DNA from: Bacillota bacterium
GTDB taxonomy: Bacteria; Bacillota; Clostridia; Lachnospirales; Cellulosilyticaceae
Reading direction: 5' to 3'
Assembly (NCBI GenBank): GCA_023436395.1
Contig: JAEZJJ010000034.1
Span: forward strand, 1 to 23,129
Length of the DNA: 23,129 nt
The notes beneath the pieces were generated by a model. That model did no database searches, was not told where the DNA came from, and saw nothing but the letters and a program-made list of their open reading frames with translations. The position numbers were made by a program, and so were the translations under genes. Below are positions 15,872 to 23,129 of the stretch, piece by piece; positions within the stretch are counted from its first letter, which is position 1; each line of letters begins with the position of its first letter.

Positions 15872-18562
15872 ATGAAAACGAAATTGGAACCATTGGTTCA
15901 TTTAAATACCAATCCGTGCAAGATGTGTATGCCCATGGGTGCAGTAACTGCCTTTTATGGAATTCAAAAGTGTATTACCATTTTGCATGGTTCACAGGGA
16001 TGTAGTACTTACATTAGAAGACATATGGCCACTCATTACAATGAACCTGTAGATGTAGCCTCTTCCTCTTTGACAGAACATGGCACTGTATATGGGGGAG
16101 AGGAAAATCTACTAAAAGGTCTGAAGAATGTCATTGAACTCTATGCCCCAGAGGTGATAGGCGTAGCTACTACTTGTTTAGCAGAAACCATAGGAGAAGA
16201 TATTAAACGTATTGTAGAAAGATTTTATACCCTTTATCCAGAGTATAGGTCTATTACTATTTTACCTGTGCATTCTTCCGGGTATAGTGGGACACAATTT
16301 AATGGTTATTTTAATACACTTACTCAAATTGTAGGGCAAATAAAGATGTCTACTAAAAAGCATGAAAAAATAAATATAGTAACAGGCATGATTAGCCCAG
16401 CAGATACTAGAGAATTAAAAAAGATACTAGAGGTATTTGAGATAGAAGCTATTTTCTTGACGGACTTATCTACAAACTTAGATAGTGGTTTTACGAATAC
16501 CTATAATAGATTACCTTTAGGAGGTACTTCTATTGAAGCAATTAAGGAAATGGCAGGCTCTAAGATGACTCTAGAATTTTGCATAGTACCCTTAGCATTA
16601 TCTCCTGGAAAATATTTAGAAGAACATTATGGCGTACCTTGTAAAGTACTAGGATTACCTATGGGATTAAGAGATACAGATCTACTGTATAAAACTTTAT
16701 CAGAGTTTTCAGGAAAACCTATACCTGAATCATTAAAGGGAGTAAGAGGTAGGTATTTAGACGCTATGGTAGATAGTCATAAATATAATAGTGGTGGTAG
16801 AGCAGTGATCTATGGCGACCCAGATTTTGTTGTTGGAGCTACTAGGTTATGCAGTGAAAATGGAATTATGCCAGTAGTGGTGGCAACAGGAAATATTTGT
16901 CCAGAATTAAAGGGTTTATTAGGAAAGGAAATACAAGATATAGCACAACGTTATTTTATAGAAGATTTTAAGGTGGTAGATGATGTTGATTTTAAAACCA
17001 TAGAAACATTAGCAAAAGAATATAAAGCAAACCTACTGGTAGGGAATTCAGACGGAAGACGCATAGAAGAGAAATATCATATACCACTAATAAGAAGAGG
17101 TTTTCCTATTCATGACAGAGTAGGAGGACAAAGGCTACGTACTTTAGGATATGAAGGAGCGCTTACTTTTTTAGATGAACTTTCTAATGCACTTTTATCT
17201 AATACGGAAACAAGTTTTAGGAAAAAGTTATATGACACTTATTATAAAGAAGAAAGTCCTTCTAGCAACGAAGAAAATAAAAAGAAGATAGAAAAAGAAA
17301 TTTCTCTCTATAACAGTGAATTGGAGATGAAAAGTATGCTGACCAGAGAAACCATAGTAGAAAAAACAAAGACACATCCTTGCTTTAACTGTGGTGCCCA
17401 TGACCACGCTAGGATACATTTACCTATTGCTCCTAGGTGTAATATACAATGTAATTATTGTGTGAGGAAGTTCGACTGTCCCAATGAAAGTAGGCCAGGG
17501 GTAACAACTACTATTTTGACACCCCAAGAGGCTTTTGAACGGTTTAAATATGTAAAGGAAAAGCTACCAAATCTTAGTGTGGTGGGAATTGCAGGACCGG
17601 GAGATGCTTTAGCTAATTTTGAGGAGACTAAAACTATTTTAGAATTGATTAGAGCATATGACCCTGATATTACTTTCTGTTTATCCACAAACGGATTGAT
17701 GTTACCACTATATGCTCAGGAATTAGTAGACTTAGGTGTAAGTCATGTCACTGTTACAGTCAATGCTGTAGATCCTAAGATTGGGGCTAAGATTTACAAA
17801 TATGTAGATTATATGGGTATGCATTTTATAGGTGAAACAGCAGCAGCAATTCTTTTAACCAATCAGCTTAATGGTATTAAATTGCTAACTAGCAAAGGTA
17901 TTATTTGCAAGATCAATATTGTTACGCTAAAAGGTATCAATGATGAGCATATACCAAAGGTAGTAGAAAAGATGAAGGAGCTAGACTGTTATATTACAAA
18001 TATTATGCAGCTCATTCCAGTAAAGGGGAGTGCTTTTGAAGACTTACCTATGGCTAGTCAAGTAGAGATTAATAAAATTAGACAAAGTTGTGGGGAGACA
18101 ATGAAGCAGATGTATCATTGTAAGCAATGTAGAGCAGATGCTATCGGGATTTTAGGAGAAGATTTAAGTATTGAGCTTAATAAATGTCTAGGTAAATGTG
18201 GTCCTAAGAAAGAAGAAATGAATGATAAACAATATAGGTTTGCTATAGCATCTAAGAGTGGAATGATCGTAGATGAACACTTTGGTCATGTGGAAGAATT
18301 TCATATTTATGAGTACCAAGGCGAAGAAGTGAAATACATAGAGAAGAGAAAAATTAATAAGTATTGTATGGGTAAAGAGGCTTGTGATGAGAAAGAAGAT
18401 AAAATTACAAGGATTATAAGGTCCGTGGAAGACTGCCAAGGGGTCATTACCCTTAGAATAGGAGAAGCTCCAAAGAGTAAACTAAAAGAAAAAGGCATTA
18501 AAGTATTTAGCACTTATGACCGTATTTCAGATGCTATTAAAAAGGCAGTAGAAGAGATGTAG
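15872..18562 (+). CDS. nifN-B: NifN-NifB fusion with C-terminal NifX-like domain
   Basis: One 896-residue chain combines two FeMo-co biosynthesis activities. Residues 1 to about 450 are NifN, with NifK-like cysteines C16, C19, C34 and C44. An acidic/lysine-rich linker covers about 460-500. Residues about 505-760 are NifB, a radical SAM enzyme with CxxxCxxC at C523, C527 and C530, preceded by HPCFNC; it makes the NifB-co carbide cluster. Residues about 788-896 are a NifX/NafY-like cofactor-binding domain (DEHFGH, with H803). I chose ATG 15872 because GGAGGG (15860-15865) lies 6 nt upstream; upstream in-frame starts lack spacing. nifN-B fusions are known from C. pasteurianum. Confidence 0.95.
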   Translation: MKTKLEPLVHLNTNPCKMCMPMGAVTAFYGIQKCITILHGSQGCSTYIRRHMATHYNEPVDVASSSLTEHGTVYGGEENLLKGLKNVIELYAPEVIGVATTCLAETIGEDIKRIVERFYTLYPEYRSITILPVHSSGYSGTQFNGYFNTLTQIVGQIKMSTKKHEKINIVTGMISPADTRELKKILEVFEIEAIFLTDLSTNLDSGFTNTYNRLPLGGTSIEAIKEMAGSKMTLEFCIVPLALSPGKYLEEHYGVPCKVLGLPMGLRDTDLLYKTLSEFSGKPIPESLKGVRGRYLDAMVDSHKYNSGGRAVIYGDPDFVVGATRLCSENGIMPVVVATGNICPELKGLLGKEIQDIAQRYFIEDFKVVDDVDFKTIETLAKEYKANLLVGNSDGRRIEEKYHIPLIRRGFPIHDRVGGQRLRTLGYEGALTFLDELSNALLSNTETSFRKKLYDTYYKEESPSSNEENKKKIEKEISLYNSELEMKSMLTRETIVEKTKTHPCFNCGAHDHARIHLPIAPRCNIQCNYCVRKFDCPNESRPGVTTTILTPQEAFERFKYVKEKLPNLSVVGIAGPGDALANFEETKTILELIRAYDPDITFCLSTNGLMLPLYAQELVDLGVSHVTVTVNAVDPKIGAKIYKYVDYMGMHFIGETAAAILLTNQLNGIKLLTSKGIICKINIVTLKGINDEHIPKVVEKMKELDCYITNIMQLIPVKGSAFEDLPMASQVEINKIRQSCGETMKQMYHCKQCRADAIGILGEDLSIELNKCLGKCGPKKEEMNDKQYRFAIASKSGMIVDEHFGHVEEFHIYEYQGEEVKYIEKRKINKYCMGKEACDEKEDKITRIIRSVEDCQGVITLRIGEAPKSKLKEKGIKVFSTYDRISDAIKKAVEEM

Positions 18563-18598
18563 ATATAATAGATTATCAAAAACAAAGGGGATGTTAAA

Positions 18599-18907
18599 AT
18601 GGTTCAACCAAAATATCATGTTTTTATTTGCACGAGTTGTAGAGTTAATGGTCAACAAAAGGGTTTTTGTTACTCAAAAAATTCCGTAGATATTGTAGAA
18701 AGACTCATGGAAGAAATTGAGGATAGGGGACTATCAGGGGATGTTGTTATTAATAATACAGGTTGTTTTGGCATCTGTGATAAAGGGCCTATTATAGTTG
18801 TTTATCCAGAAGGAATCTGGTATGGGAATGTATCAGAAGGTGATGTAGAACGTATAGTAGAACAACACTTGGAGAATGGTATACCTGTTAGTGATTTAAT
18901 GATTTAA
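18599..18907 (+). CDS. [2Fe-2S] ferredoxin, C. pasteurianum thioredoxin-like type
   Basis: The 102-residue protein has the five cysteines of the clostridial 2Fe-2S ferredoxin: C11, C14, C24, C56 and C60, in FICTSC, GFCYSKNS and TGCFGIC. The family has a thioredoxin-like fold, and the C. pasteurianum member is known to interact with the MoFe protein. It lies 36 nt after nifN-B in the same direction with an AAAGGGG site, so it belongs to the nif operon. Role inferred: electron carrier or nitrogenase-associated factor. Confidence 0.92.
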   Translation: MVQPKYHVFICTSCRVNGQQKGFCYSKNSVDIVERLMEEIEDRGLSGDVVINNTGCFGICDKGPIIVVYPEGIWYGNVSEGDVERIVEQHLENGIPVSDLMI

Positions 18908-18933
18908 TGAGTAACCAAACAATACCAATATTA

Positions 18934-18993
18934 GCCCTATAAAACTAGAAAAGTTTAATAGTTTCATAGGGCCTTTAAGCATAGTTATAGGGC
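18934..18993 (+). promoter_or_regulatory. competing hairpins before the nifV genes
   Basis: GCCCTAT (18934-18940) can pair with ATAGGGC at 18966-18972, or, extended to 9 bp, with TTATAGGGC at 18985-18993. A nested AAACT-N5-AGTTT hairpin (18942-18956) and another AGTTT (18960-18964) add alternatives. The whole lies in the 113-nt gap before nifVω, the longest spacer within the operon. No clear T-tract or promoter is visible, so the function (processing, attenuation or ligand sensing) is open. Confidence 0.4.
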
Positions 18994-19020
18994 ATTTTAA
19001 AGAGAGAGGGTGAGGGACAG

Positions 19021-20001
19021 ATGATTAAACTAATAGATGCAACCCTAACAAAGATAGATCATTGTTTACCAAGTAAGGAGCAGCTGTTGTTATTTTGTAA
19101 GTTTATGAAAGCTATAGGCATCATCGATTTAGAAATTTCACTTAAAATTTATGAAGTGTTAGAGAAGCTACCAGAAGGGTTTAATTTCTATCTAAGCCTA
19201 AAAAATCTAGATGATGTCAACGAATATTCAGGAATATATAAATTAATTATTCCTAGAAATCAAGAAGGGGAAGTAATAAGTCAAGTTCAAATAAATGATA
19301 TAAGAGAAATAGTACAGCTTAGAAGCTATGAAAATTGTAAGCATATTCGAATCATAGGCTTAGATGATTTGATTTGTCATAATTATACCTATGTAATGAA
19401 AGAAATAATGACTATTTTGAAGAATACAAAGGTTAATTTGTGTCCTGAAAATGTATATCACTGCGGGACAGCTATTGCTGTAGAGTGGGCTTTACAAGGG
19501 GGAAGAGAGGTAACTACTAGCTTTACAGGTGTTGGAGGGTTAGCAGCCACAGAAGAAGTATTGATGGCGCTAAGGATAGTGAGTAGATATAAGGTAAATC
19601 AAGAATTAAGTGCTCTAATCAATCTTAAAGAAGTTTTTGAACAAATAGTAAAGAAAGAAGTTAAAAAGAATAAACCAATTATAGGTGAAAATATTTTCAG
19701 AGTAGAGTCAGGTATTCATGTAGATGGCATTATGAAGAAAGAAACTACTTATGAAGCCTATGCACCAATGGAAGTAGGACAAAAAAGAACGATTGTTATA
19801 GGAAAACATTCTGGTAGTGCTGCAGTGGAGGCGAAAATCAAAGAGTATGAACTGCCTGTACCGGATGAAGCTCATATGAACTGGCTTTTAAAAGTAATTA
19901 AGCAGATGAGTATGAAGAAAAGAAGGAGCATTAGTGATGAAGAATTTATTATTATAGCAAGAAAGGTGATAGCCTATGAAAGAAGTGAAAAGAATAGTTG
20001 A
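19021..20001 (+). CDS. nifVω: Homocitrate synthase, omega subunit
   Basis: Homocitrate synthase condenses acetyl-CoA and 2-oxoglutarate to homocitrate, the organic ligand of FeMo-co. In this two-gene arrangement the omega product (326 residues) supplies the C-terminal communication domain (about 220-326, with VESGIHVDGI and IGKHSGSAAVEAKI). Its first ~200 residues still follow the TIM-barrel pattern of the alpha subunit (KLIDATL at the start, and AVEWALQGGREV matching the barrel end). They have lost the DTTLRDGE motif and the HVH metal site. It is therefore probably catalytically silent and works only with NifVα. The ATG follows GAGGGTGAGGG. The 3' end overlaps nifVα by 26 nt. Confidence 0.85.
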   Translation: MIKLIDATLTKIDHCLPSKEQLLLFCKFMKAIGIIDLEISLKIYEVLEKLPEGFNFYLSLKNLDDVNEYSGIYKLIIPRNQEGEVISQVQINDIREIVQLRSYENCKHIRIIGLDDLICHNYTYVMKEIMTILKNTKVNLCPENVYHCGTAIAVEWALQGGREVTTSFTGVGGLAATEEVLMALRIVSRYKVNQELSALINLKEVFEQIVKKEVKKNKPIIGENIFRVESGIHVDGIMKKETTYEAYAPMEVGQKRTIVIGKHSGSAAVEAKIKEYELPVPDEAHMNWLLKVIKQMSMKKRRSISDEEFIIIARKVIAYERSEKNS

Positions 20002-20794
20002 TACTACATTAAGAGATGGGGAACAGCAAGCAGGGATTGCATTAAGGCCAGAAGAAAAGCTGGAATTAGCTTTGTTATTAGATGCTATAGGGGTATATGA
20101 GATAGAGGCAGGAATACCTTGCTTAGGTGCAGAAGAAATGAGTTATCTTAAAGCTACCATGAGGAGAAAAAAACATGCTCAAGTTTCTGTATGGACTAGA
20201 GCGAATGTGGCAGATATTCAATATGCAACTTGCTGTATGCCAGATATCATTCATATTGGAACACCCATCTCTTATGTTCAGATTTATACAAAATTGAAAA
20301 AGAATAAGATTTGGATACAAAATAATCTTTTAGACTGCATTAAAGTAGCACATGACAAAGGGATAGAAGTTACAGTAGGTTTTGAAGATGCCTCAAGAGC
20401 AGACATGGGATATATTATTAGCACTGCAAAGTTAGTAAGAAGACTAGGAGTAAAGATTATTCGAATAGCAGATACAGTAGGGGTTTTAACCCCGAGTCGT
20501 ACAAAGTCTATTATTGAGGAGTTAATGAATCAAGTAGATATAGATATAGAGATTCATGTTCATAATGACCTAGGGATGGCAGTAGCTAATTCAATAGAGG
20601 GACTAAAGGCAGGGGCAAAATATGTGGACTGTACTCTAGGAGGGATAGGGGAACGGGCTGGAAACTGTAATTTTTATGATTTGGTGTATGCTGCTGAGCG
20701 TTATTTTGATTTTGGAGTTAAAAAAGGGCATATTAGAAAATTGGAACAAAAACTAGAACAAATTCTTAATAGAAGCCAGTTAGCAACCAACTGA
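19976..20794 (+). CDS. nifVα: Homocitrate synthase, alpha (catalytic) subunit
   Basis: The 272-residue protein is a complete catalytic TIM barrel of the isopropylmalate/homocitrate synthase family, without the C-terminal domain. DTTLRDGEQQAG (10-21) gives the substrate-binding R and metal-binding D. IHVHND supplies the metal-binding histidines, and GGIGERAGN is the conserved loop. The start ATG lies inside nifVω behind AAAGGTGA, implying translational coupling and roughly equal amounts of both subunits. The same omega-then-alpha order is known in C. pasteurianum. Confidence 0.9.
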   Translation: MKEVKRIVDTTLRDGEQQAGIALRPEEKLELALLLDAIGVYEIEAGIPCLGAEEMSYLKATMRRKKHAQVSVWTRANVADIQYATCCMPDIIHIGTPISYVQIYTKLKKNKIWIQNNLLDCIKVAHDKGIEVTVGFEDASRADMGYIISTAKLVRRLGVKIIRIADTVGVLTPSRTKSIIEELMNQVDIDIEIHVHNDLGMAVANSIEGLKAGAKYVDCTLGGIGERAGNCNFYDLVYAAERYFDFGVKKGHIRKLEQKLEQILNRSQLATN

Positions 20795-20808
20795 TAAGGA
20801 GGAGGAAA

Positions 20809-21441
20809 ATGAATAATCGGATAGCTATATTACTAAATAAAGACCAACAGTTGGCAGATTTTACTGAGGTTACAACGATTCATATTTATGAGAAGAGTGA
20901 AGGGTGGGAGGTAGTTAAAGTAATAGAAAGTGAAGATATAACTGATAAACAAGAGAATGATACTAAAAACTTTATGTCATCACTCATAGCTGAGTTAGAA
21001 GGTTGCAAGGTAATAGTAGGGACACTTATTTTAGGAATTCCGTATTATTTATTTATTAGAGCAGGTTATGAAGTATGTGAAGCCCCAGAATTTTCAATGT
21101 TACTTTTAGAGCAGATATATGATGACTATTGTAAGCCTTTGACTGGAGAAAATCAGGAGAAAAAGACAGAGAATATAAGTACTAATCCTATTCCAATTGA
21201 TGTAGACGGGAATTTTTTTATAGATATTATAAGTGTACAGAAGACATATCCACAATTGAGTACCAAGAAAATATTATTGCCTTTTCTTAGTGATAGCTTA
21301 TTTAACAGTTTGAAAATCAAATGCAGTCATATAATGCCTTGGTTAGAAAGTTATGTGGAACAAAGAAGATTTCATATTCAAATAGACAGATATGAGGGGC
21401 AGTATATTATATTAATATCGCATCAATTGTGCTCAAAGTGA
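20809..21441 (+). CDS. AnfO-like nitrogenase accessory protein
   Basis: I assign this 210-residue protein to the AnfO family from memory of its pattern. The start IAILLNKDQQLADF, then IHIYEK, the central LEGCKVIVG...GIPYYLF (64-82, GIPY at 76-79) and a C-terminal block from GNFFIDI through KKILLPFL, then C...MPWLE, all fit. AnfO is an accessory protein of Fe-only nitrogenase in Azotobacter and is of uncertain function. No anf or vnf structural genes are visible here, so it probably serves the Mo enzyme or its cofactor. No signal peptide or membrane segment is present. A strong AAGGAGGAGG site lies 14 nt after the nifVα stop, so it is part of the operon. Confidence 0.65.
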   Translation: MNNRIAILLNKDQQLADFTEVTTIHIYEKSEGWEVVKVIESEDITDKQENDTKNFMSSLIAELEGCKVIVGTLILGIPYYLFIRAGYEVCEAPEFSMLLLEQIYDDYCKPLTGENQEKKTENISTNPIPIDVDGNFFIDIISVQKTYPQLSTKKILLPFLSDSLFNSLKIKCSHIMPWLESYVEQRRFHIQIDRYEGQYIILISHQLCSK

Positions 21442-21474
21442 GAAACATGATAAATGAGTAGGAGGAGGCGTTAT

Positions 21475-22431
21475 ATGAAATCTGTAAAAACACAATATGG
21501 CATATTAGAAGGAGTTACTGAGCCTACTTATTATAAAAGTGGGAGAATTAGAAGTTGCAAGTTGGAAGTATTTAATCAGATAGCTACCCCTGCTGGGGTA
21601 TTTGTTCCTCAATATGGAGAAATGGATGCTCGTACCAGATTTAGAGAAGCTATTAGTTTTTATGAAACGGGAGAACTAAAAAGTGTATATTTAAAAGAAC
21701 ATGCAAAGGTAGACACTGTAGTTGGTTTAATAAAAAGTGAATTTATTACTTTCTATAAAGAAGGAACCATTCATCGTATATTCCCTCTCTATGGTCAAAT
21801 TAGTGGTTATTGGTCTGAGAAAGAAGAATATCAAATGGCAGAACAAGTTACTTTTAATATAGGAGATTTAGAAGTAGTCAATAAAATTAATAGTTATTGT
21901 TTTTATCCTAGTGGGAATCTAAAAAGTTTAAGTTTATGGCAAAAAGAAATACTAATGACCAAACTATATAAGAAAAATATAGCTGTTAGACTAGGAATAG
22001 CATTTTATGAAAATGGGAAAATTAGATCTCTAGAACCTTATGTACCAACATACATTAAAACATCTATAGGTAATATTATGGCATATAATAATGAAGCTGT
22101 AGGTATACATGGAGATACTAATTCTCTTATCTTAGATGAAAGTGGAAATGTGAAGGGGATCACCACTACATCAACAGCAATAAAACTGAAAGATCTCTTA
22201 GGAAAAGAAAAGATTATAGCACCTCATTTAGTTAGAAGCCAACTGGATATAGACAAGTGGGTCATCAAGCCTATCACTATTAGTTTTCTAAAAGACTTGG
22301 TTATCATCATAGATCAGCATACTAGTTATAGATTCAATAAAGCAGATTATGAGTGGCAAACCATGCAAATAGGATTTGAAGAATTTGGAGATAAGTGTAG
22401 TGATTGTGTAGGGTGTAAGGGATGCTTATAA
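21475..22431 (+). CDS. MORN_2-repeat-like protein with CxxCxxCxxC tail
   Basis: The 318-residue protein is not one I can name. It carries five spaced [FY]Y-x-x-G-x-[IL]-x-[RS] units, at about 19-28 (YYKSGRIRS), 62-70 (FYETGELKS), 93-101, 143-151 (FYPSGNLKS) and about 178-186 (FYENGKIRS). These resemble MORN_2 (YwqK-type) repeats, which form beta-sheet scaffolds. A charged C-terminal part ends with C308, C311, C314 and C317, an evenly spaced four-cysteine motif able to bind a metal or Fe-S cluster. AGGAGGAGG (21459-21467) decides ATG 21475 over the in-frame ATG at 21454. It is the last gene of the nif operon, 33 nt after the AnfO-like gene. Confidence 0.7.
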   Translation: MKSVKTQYGILEGVTEPTYYKSGRIRSCKLEVFNQIATPAGVFVPQYGEMDARTRFREAISFYETGELKSVYLKEHAKVDTVVGLIKSEFITFYKEGTIHRIFPLYGQISGYWSEKEEYQMAEQVTFNIGDLEVVNKINSYCFYPSGNLKSLSLWQKEILMTKLYKKNIAVRLGIAFYENGKIRSLEPYVPTYIKTSIGNIMAYNNEAVGIHGDTNSLILDESGNVKGITTTSTAIKLKDLLGKEKIIAPHLVRSQLDIDKWVIKPITISFLKDLVIIIDQHTSYRFNKADYEWQTMQIGFEEFGDKCSDCVGCKGCL

Positions 22432-22459
22432 ATAATTTATAAAAAAATTAAAAAACCGC

Positions 22460-22489
22460 TTGACGTATGTATACGATACATGATATATT
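22460..22489 (+). promoter_or_regulatory. promoter of the tRNA array
   Basis: TTGACG (22460-22465), an 18-bp spacer and TATATT (22484-22489) lie about 35 bp before tRNA-His. The spacer contains the perfect dyad ATGTAT-ACG-ATACAT (22467-22481). No terminator is visible between the last nif gene and this promoter, only the AT-only dyad TTATAAA-TAA-TTTATAA at 22426-22442 without a T-tract. Confidence 0.6.
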
Positions 22490-22523
22490 AAACAAGTCGT
22501 CAGGGACGGCTCGAATGAAAGAT

Positions 22524-22598
22524 GGTGGGTATAGCTCAGTTGGTAGTAGCACTGGATTGTGGTTCCAGGTGTCGTGGGTTCGAGCCCCATTACCCACC
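22524..22598 (+). tRNA. tRNA-His (anticodon GTG)
   Basis: The acceptor arm pairs fully, including the extra 5' G (G-1) opposite C73 that marks tRNA-His. The anticodon loop is TTGTGGT, the T-arm GTGGG/CCCAT. The D-arm reads GCTC-AGTTGGTAG-TAGC, one nucleotide longer than usual with a C-T mismatch. CCA is not encoded. Confidence 0.93.
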
Positions 22599-22631
22599 TT
22601 TTATTATGGACAAAATTGTACATAATAATGT

Positions 22632-22703
22632 AGGGTTATCGCCAAGCGGTAAGGCACAGGATTTTGATTCCTGCATTCGGAGGTTCGAATCCTCCTAGCC
22701 CTG
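22632..22703 (+). tRNA. tRNA-Gln (anticodon TTG)
   Basis: Acceptor AGGGTTA pairs with TAGCCCT, with G as discriminator. The anticodon loop is TTTTGAT, the T-arm GGAGG/CCTCC. The first pair is A1-U72 rather than the common U1-A72 of tRNA-Gln. No CCA is encoded. A second copy starts at 23095. Confidence 0.95.
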
Positions 22704-22726
22704 TTAGAATGAAAATTCTAAGGTTT

Positions 22727-22799
22727 GGGTCACTAGCTCAGTCGGTAGAGCACTTGACTTTTAATCAAGTTGTCCCGGGTTCGATTCCCGGGTGGCTCA
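22727..22799 (+). tRNA. tRNA-Lys (anticodon TTT)
   Basis: Acceptor GGGTCAC pairs with GTGGCTC (two G-U pairs), discriminator A. D-arm is GCTC/GAGC, anticodon loop CTTTTAA, T-arm CCGGG/CCCGG. No encoded CCA. Confidence 0.96.
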
Positions 22800-22829
22800 T
22801 TCTTAACTTTATTAGTTAAGGTTTAATAT

Positions 22830-22911
22830 GCGGGCGTGGCGGAATTGGCAGACGCACTAGACTTAGGATCTAGCGCCGCGAGGTGTAAGGGTTCGACTCC
22901 CTTCGCCCGCA
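22830..22911 (+). tRNA. tRNA-Leu (anticodon TAG)
   Basis: Acceptor GCGGGCG pairs with CGCCCGC, discriminator A. The anticodon loop is CTTAGGA, and a long class II variable arm (GCCGCGAGGTG region) identifies Leu. Length 82 nt. No encoded CCA. Confidence 0.96.
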
Positions 22912-22937
22912 TCATTAAATAAATATGCATAGTATAT

Positions 22938-23008
22938 GCGGGTGTAGTTCAATGGTAGAACTTCAGCCTTCCAAGCTGACTACGTGGGTTCGATTCCCAT
23001 CACCCGCT
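22938..23008 (+). tRNA. tRNA-Gly (anticodon TCC)
   Basis: Acceptor GCGGGTG pairs with CACCCGC, discriminator T as usual for Gly. The anticodon loop is CTTCCAA, the T-arm GTGGG/CCCAT. Length 71 nt, no encoded CCA. Confidence 0.96.
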
Positions 23009-23014
23009 TTTTGT

Positions 23015-23088
<74 letters not shown>

Positions 23089-23094
23089 GTATAT

Positions 23095-23129
23095 AGGGTT
23101 ATCGCCAAGCGGTAAGGCACAGGATTTTG
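23095..23129 (+). tRNA. tRNA-Gln, second copy (partial, anticodon at window edge)
   Basis: The 35 visible bases are identical to the start of the tRNA-Gln at 22632, through the TTG anticodon. The gene runs out of the window. The array therefore holds at least two near-identical tRNA-Gln genes. Confidence 0.9.

Noticed and set aside
22426..22623. Minus-strand 65-codon frame with VMGLEPTTPG
   Set aside because: This is the antisense of tRNA-His, a well-known false protein prediction.

Overview
The window is low-GC DNA from an anaerobic, diazotrophic member of the Clostridia. The evidence is the purine-rich ribosome binding sites, the nif gene set and order (nifH-nifI1-nifI2-nifD-nifK-nifE-nifN-B-[2Fe-2S] ferredoxin-nifVω-nifVα), a NifD closely resembling the Clostridium pasteurianum type, and tRNA genes without an encoded CCA end. 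A Lachnospiraceae/Cellulosilyticum-like host is a guess and cannot be settled here.

Layout. (1) 1-860: the tail of an unknown gene, then nucleoside diphosphate kinase with its own terminator. (2) 988-2770: a TetR-type regulator broken by a one-base frameshift, divergent from a small membrane protein and an EFR1-type flavodoxin/ferredoxin. (3) 2865-6404: glycogen debranching enzyme, ribokinase, and an unrecognised minus-strand gene. (4) 6818-9492: modABC, the molybdate ABC importer. (5) 9606-22431: a long co-directional nif operon. It ends with an AnfO-like protein and a protein with five MORN_2-like repeats and a CxxCxxCxxC tail. (6) 22460-23129: a tRNA promoter and a tRNA array (His, Gln, Lys, Leu, Gly, Arg, and a second Gln cut by the window end).

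How the genes fit together: ModABC imports molybdate for FeMo-co. NifH and NifDK form the nitrogenase. NifI1/NifI2 are PII-type proteins that switch nitrogenase activity in response to ammonium. NifE and the NifN-B fusion build FeMo-co, and NifVα/NifVω make homocitrate. The 2Fe-2S ferredoxin probably interacts with the MoFe protein or carries electrons. nifS, nifU, nifA, nifQ and anf/vnf structural genes are absent from the window.

Most interesting observations: the nifH leader has a near-consensus promoter, then two small hairpins with hexanucleotide loops. The second competes with a strong intrinsic terminator, the geometry of ANTAR-protein antitermination. The two last operon genes (AnfO-like and MORN_2/4-Cys) are candidate uncharacterised nitrogenase accessory factors. 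The two NifV genes look like complementary degenerate paralogues rather than one gene cut in two.
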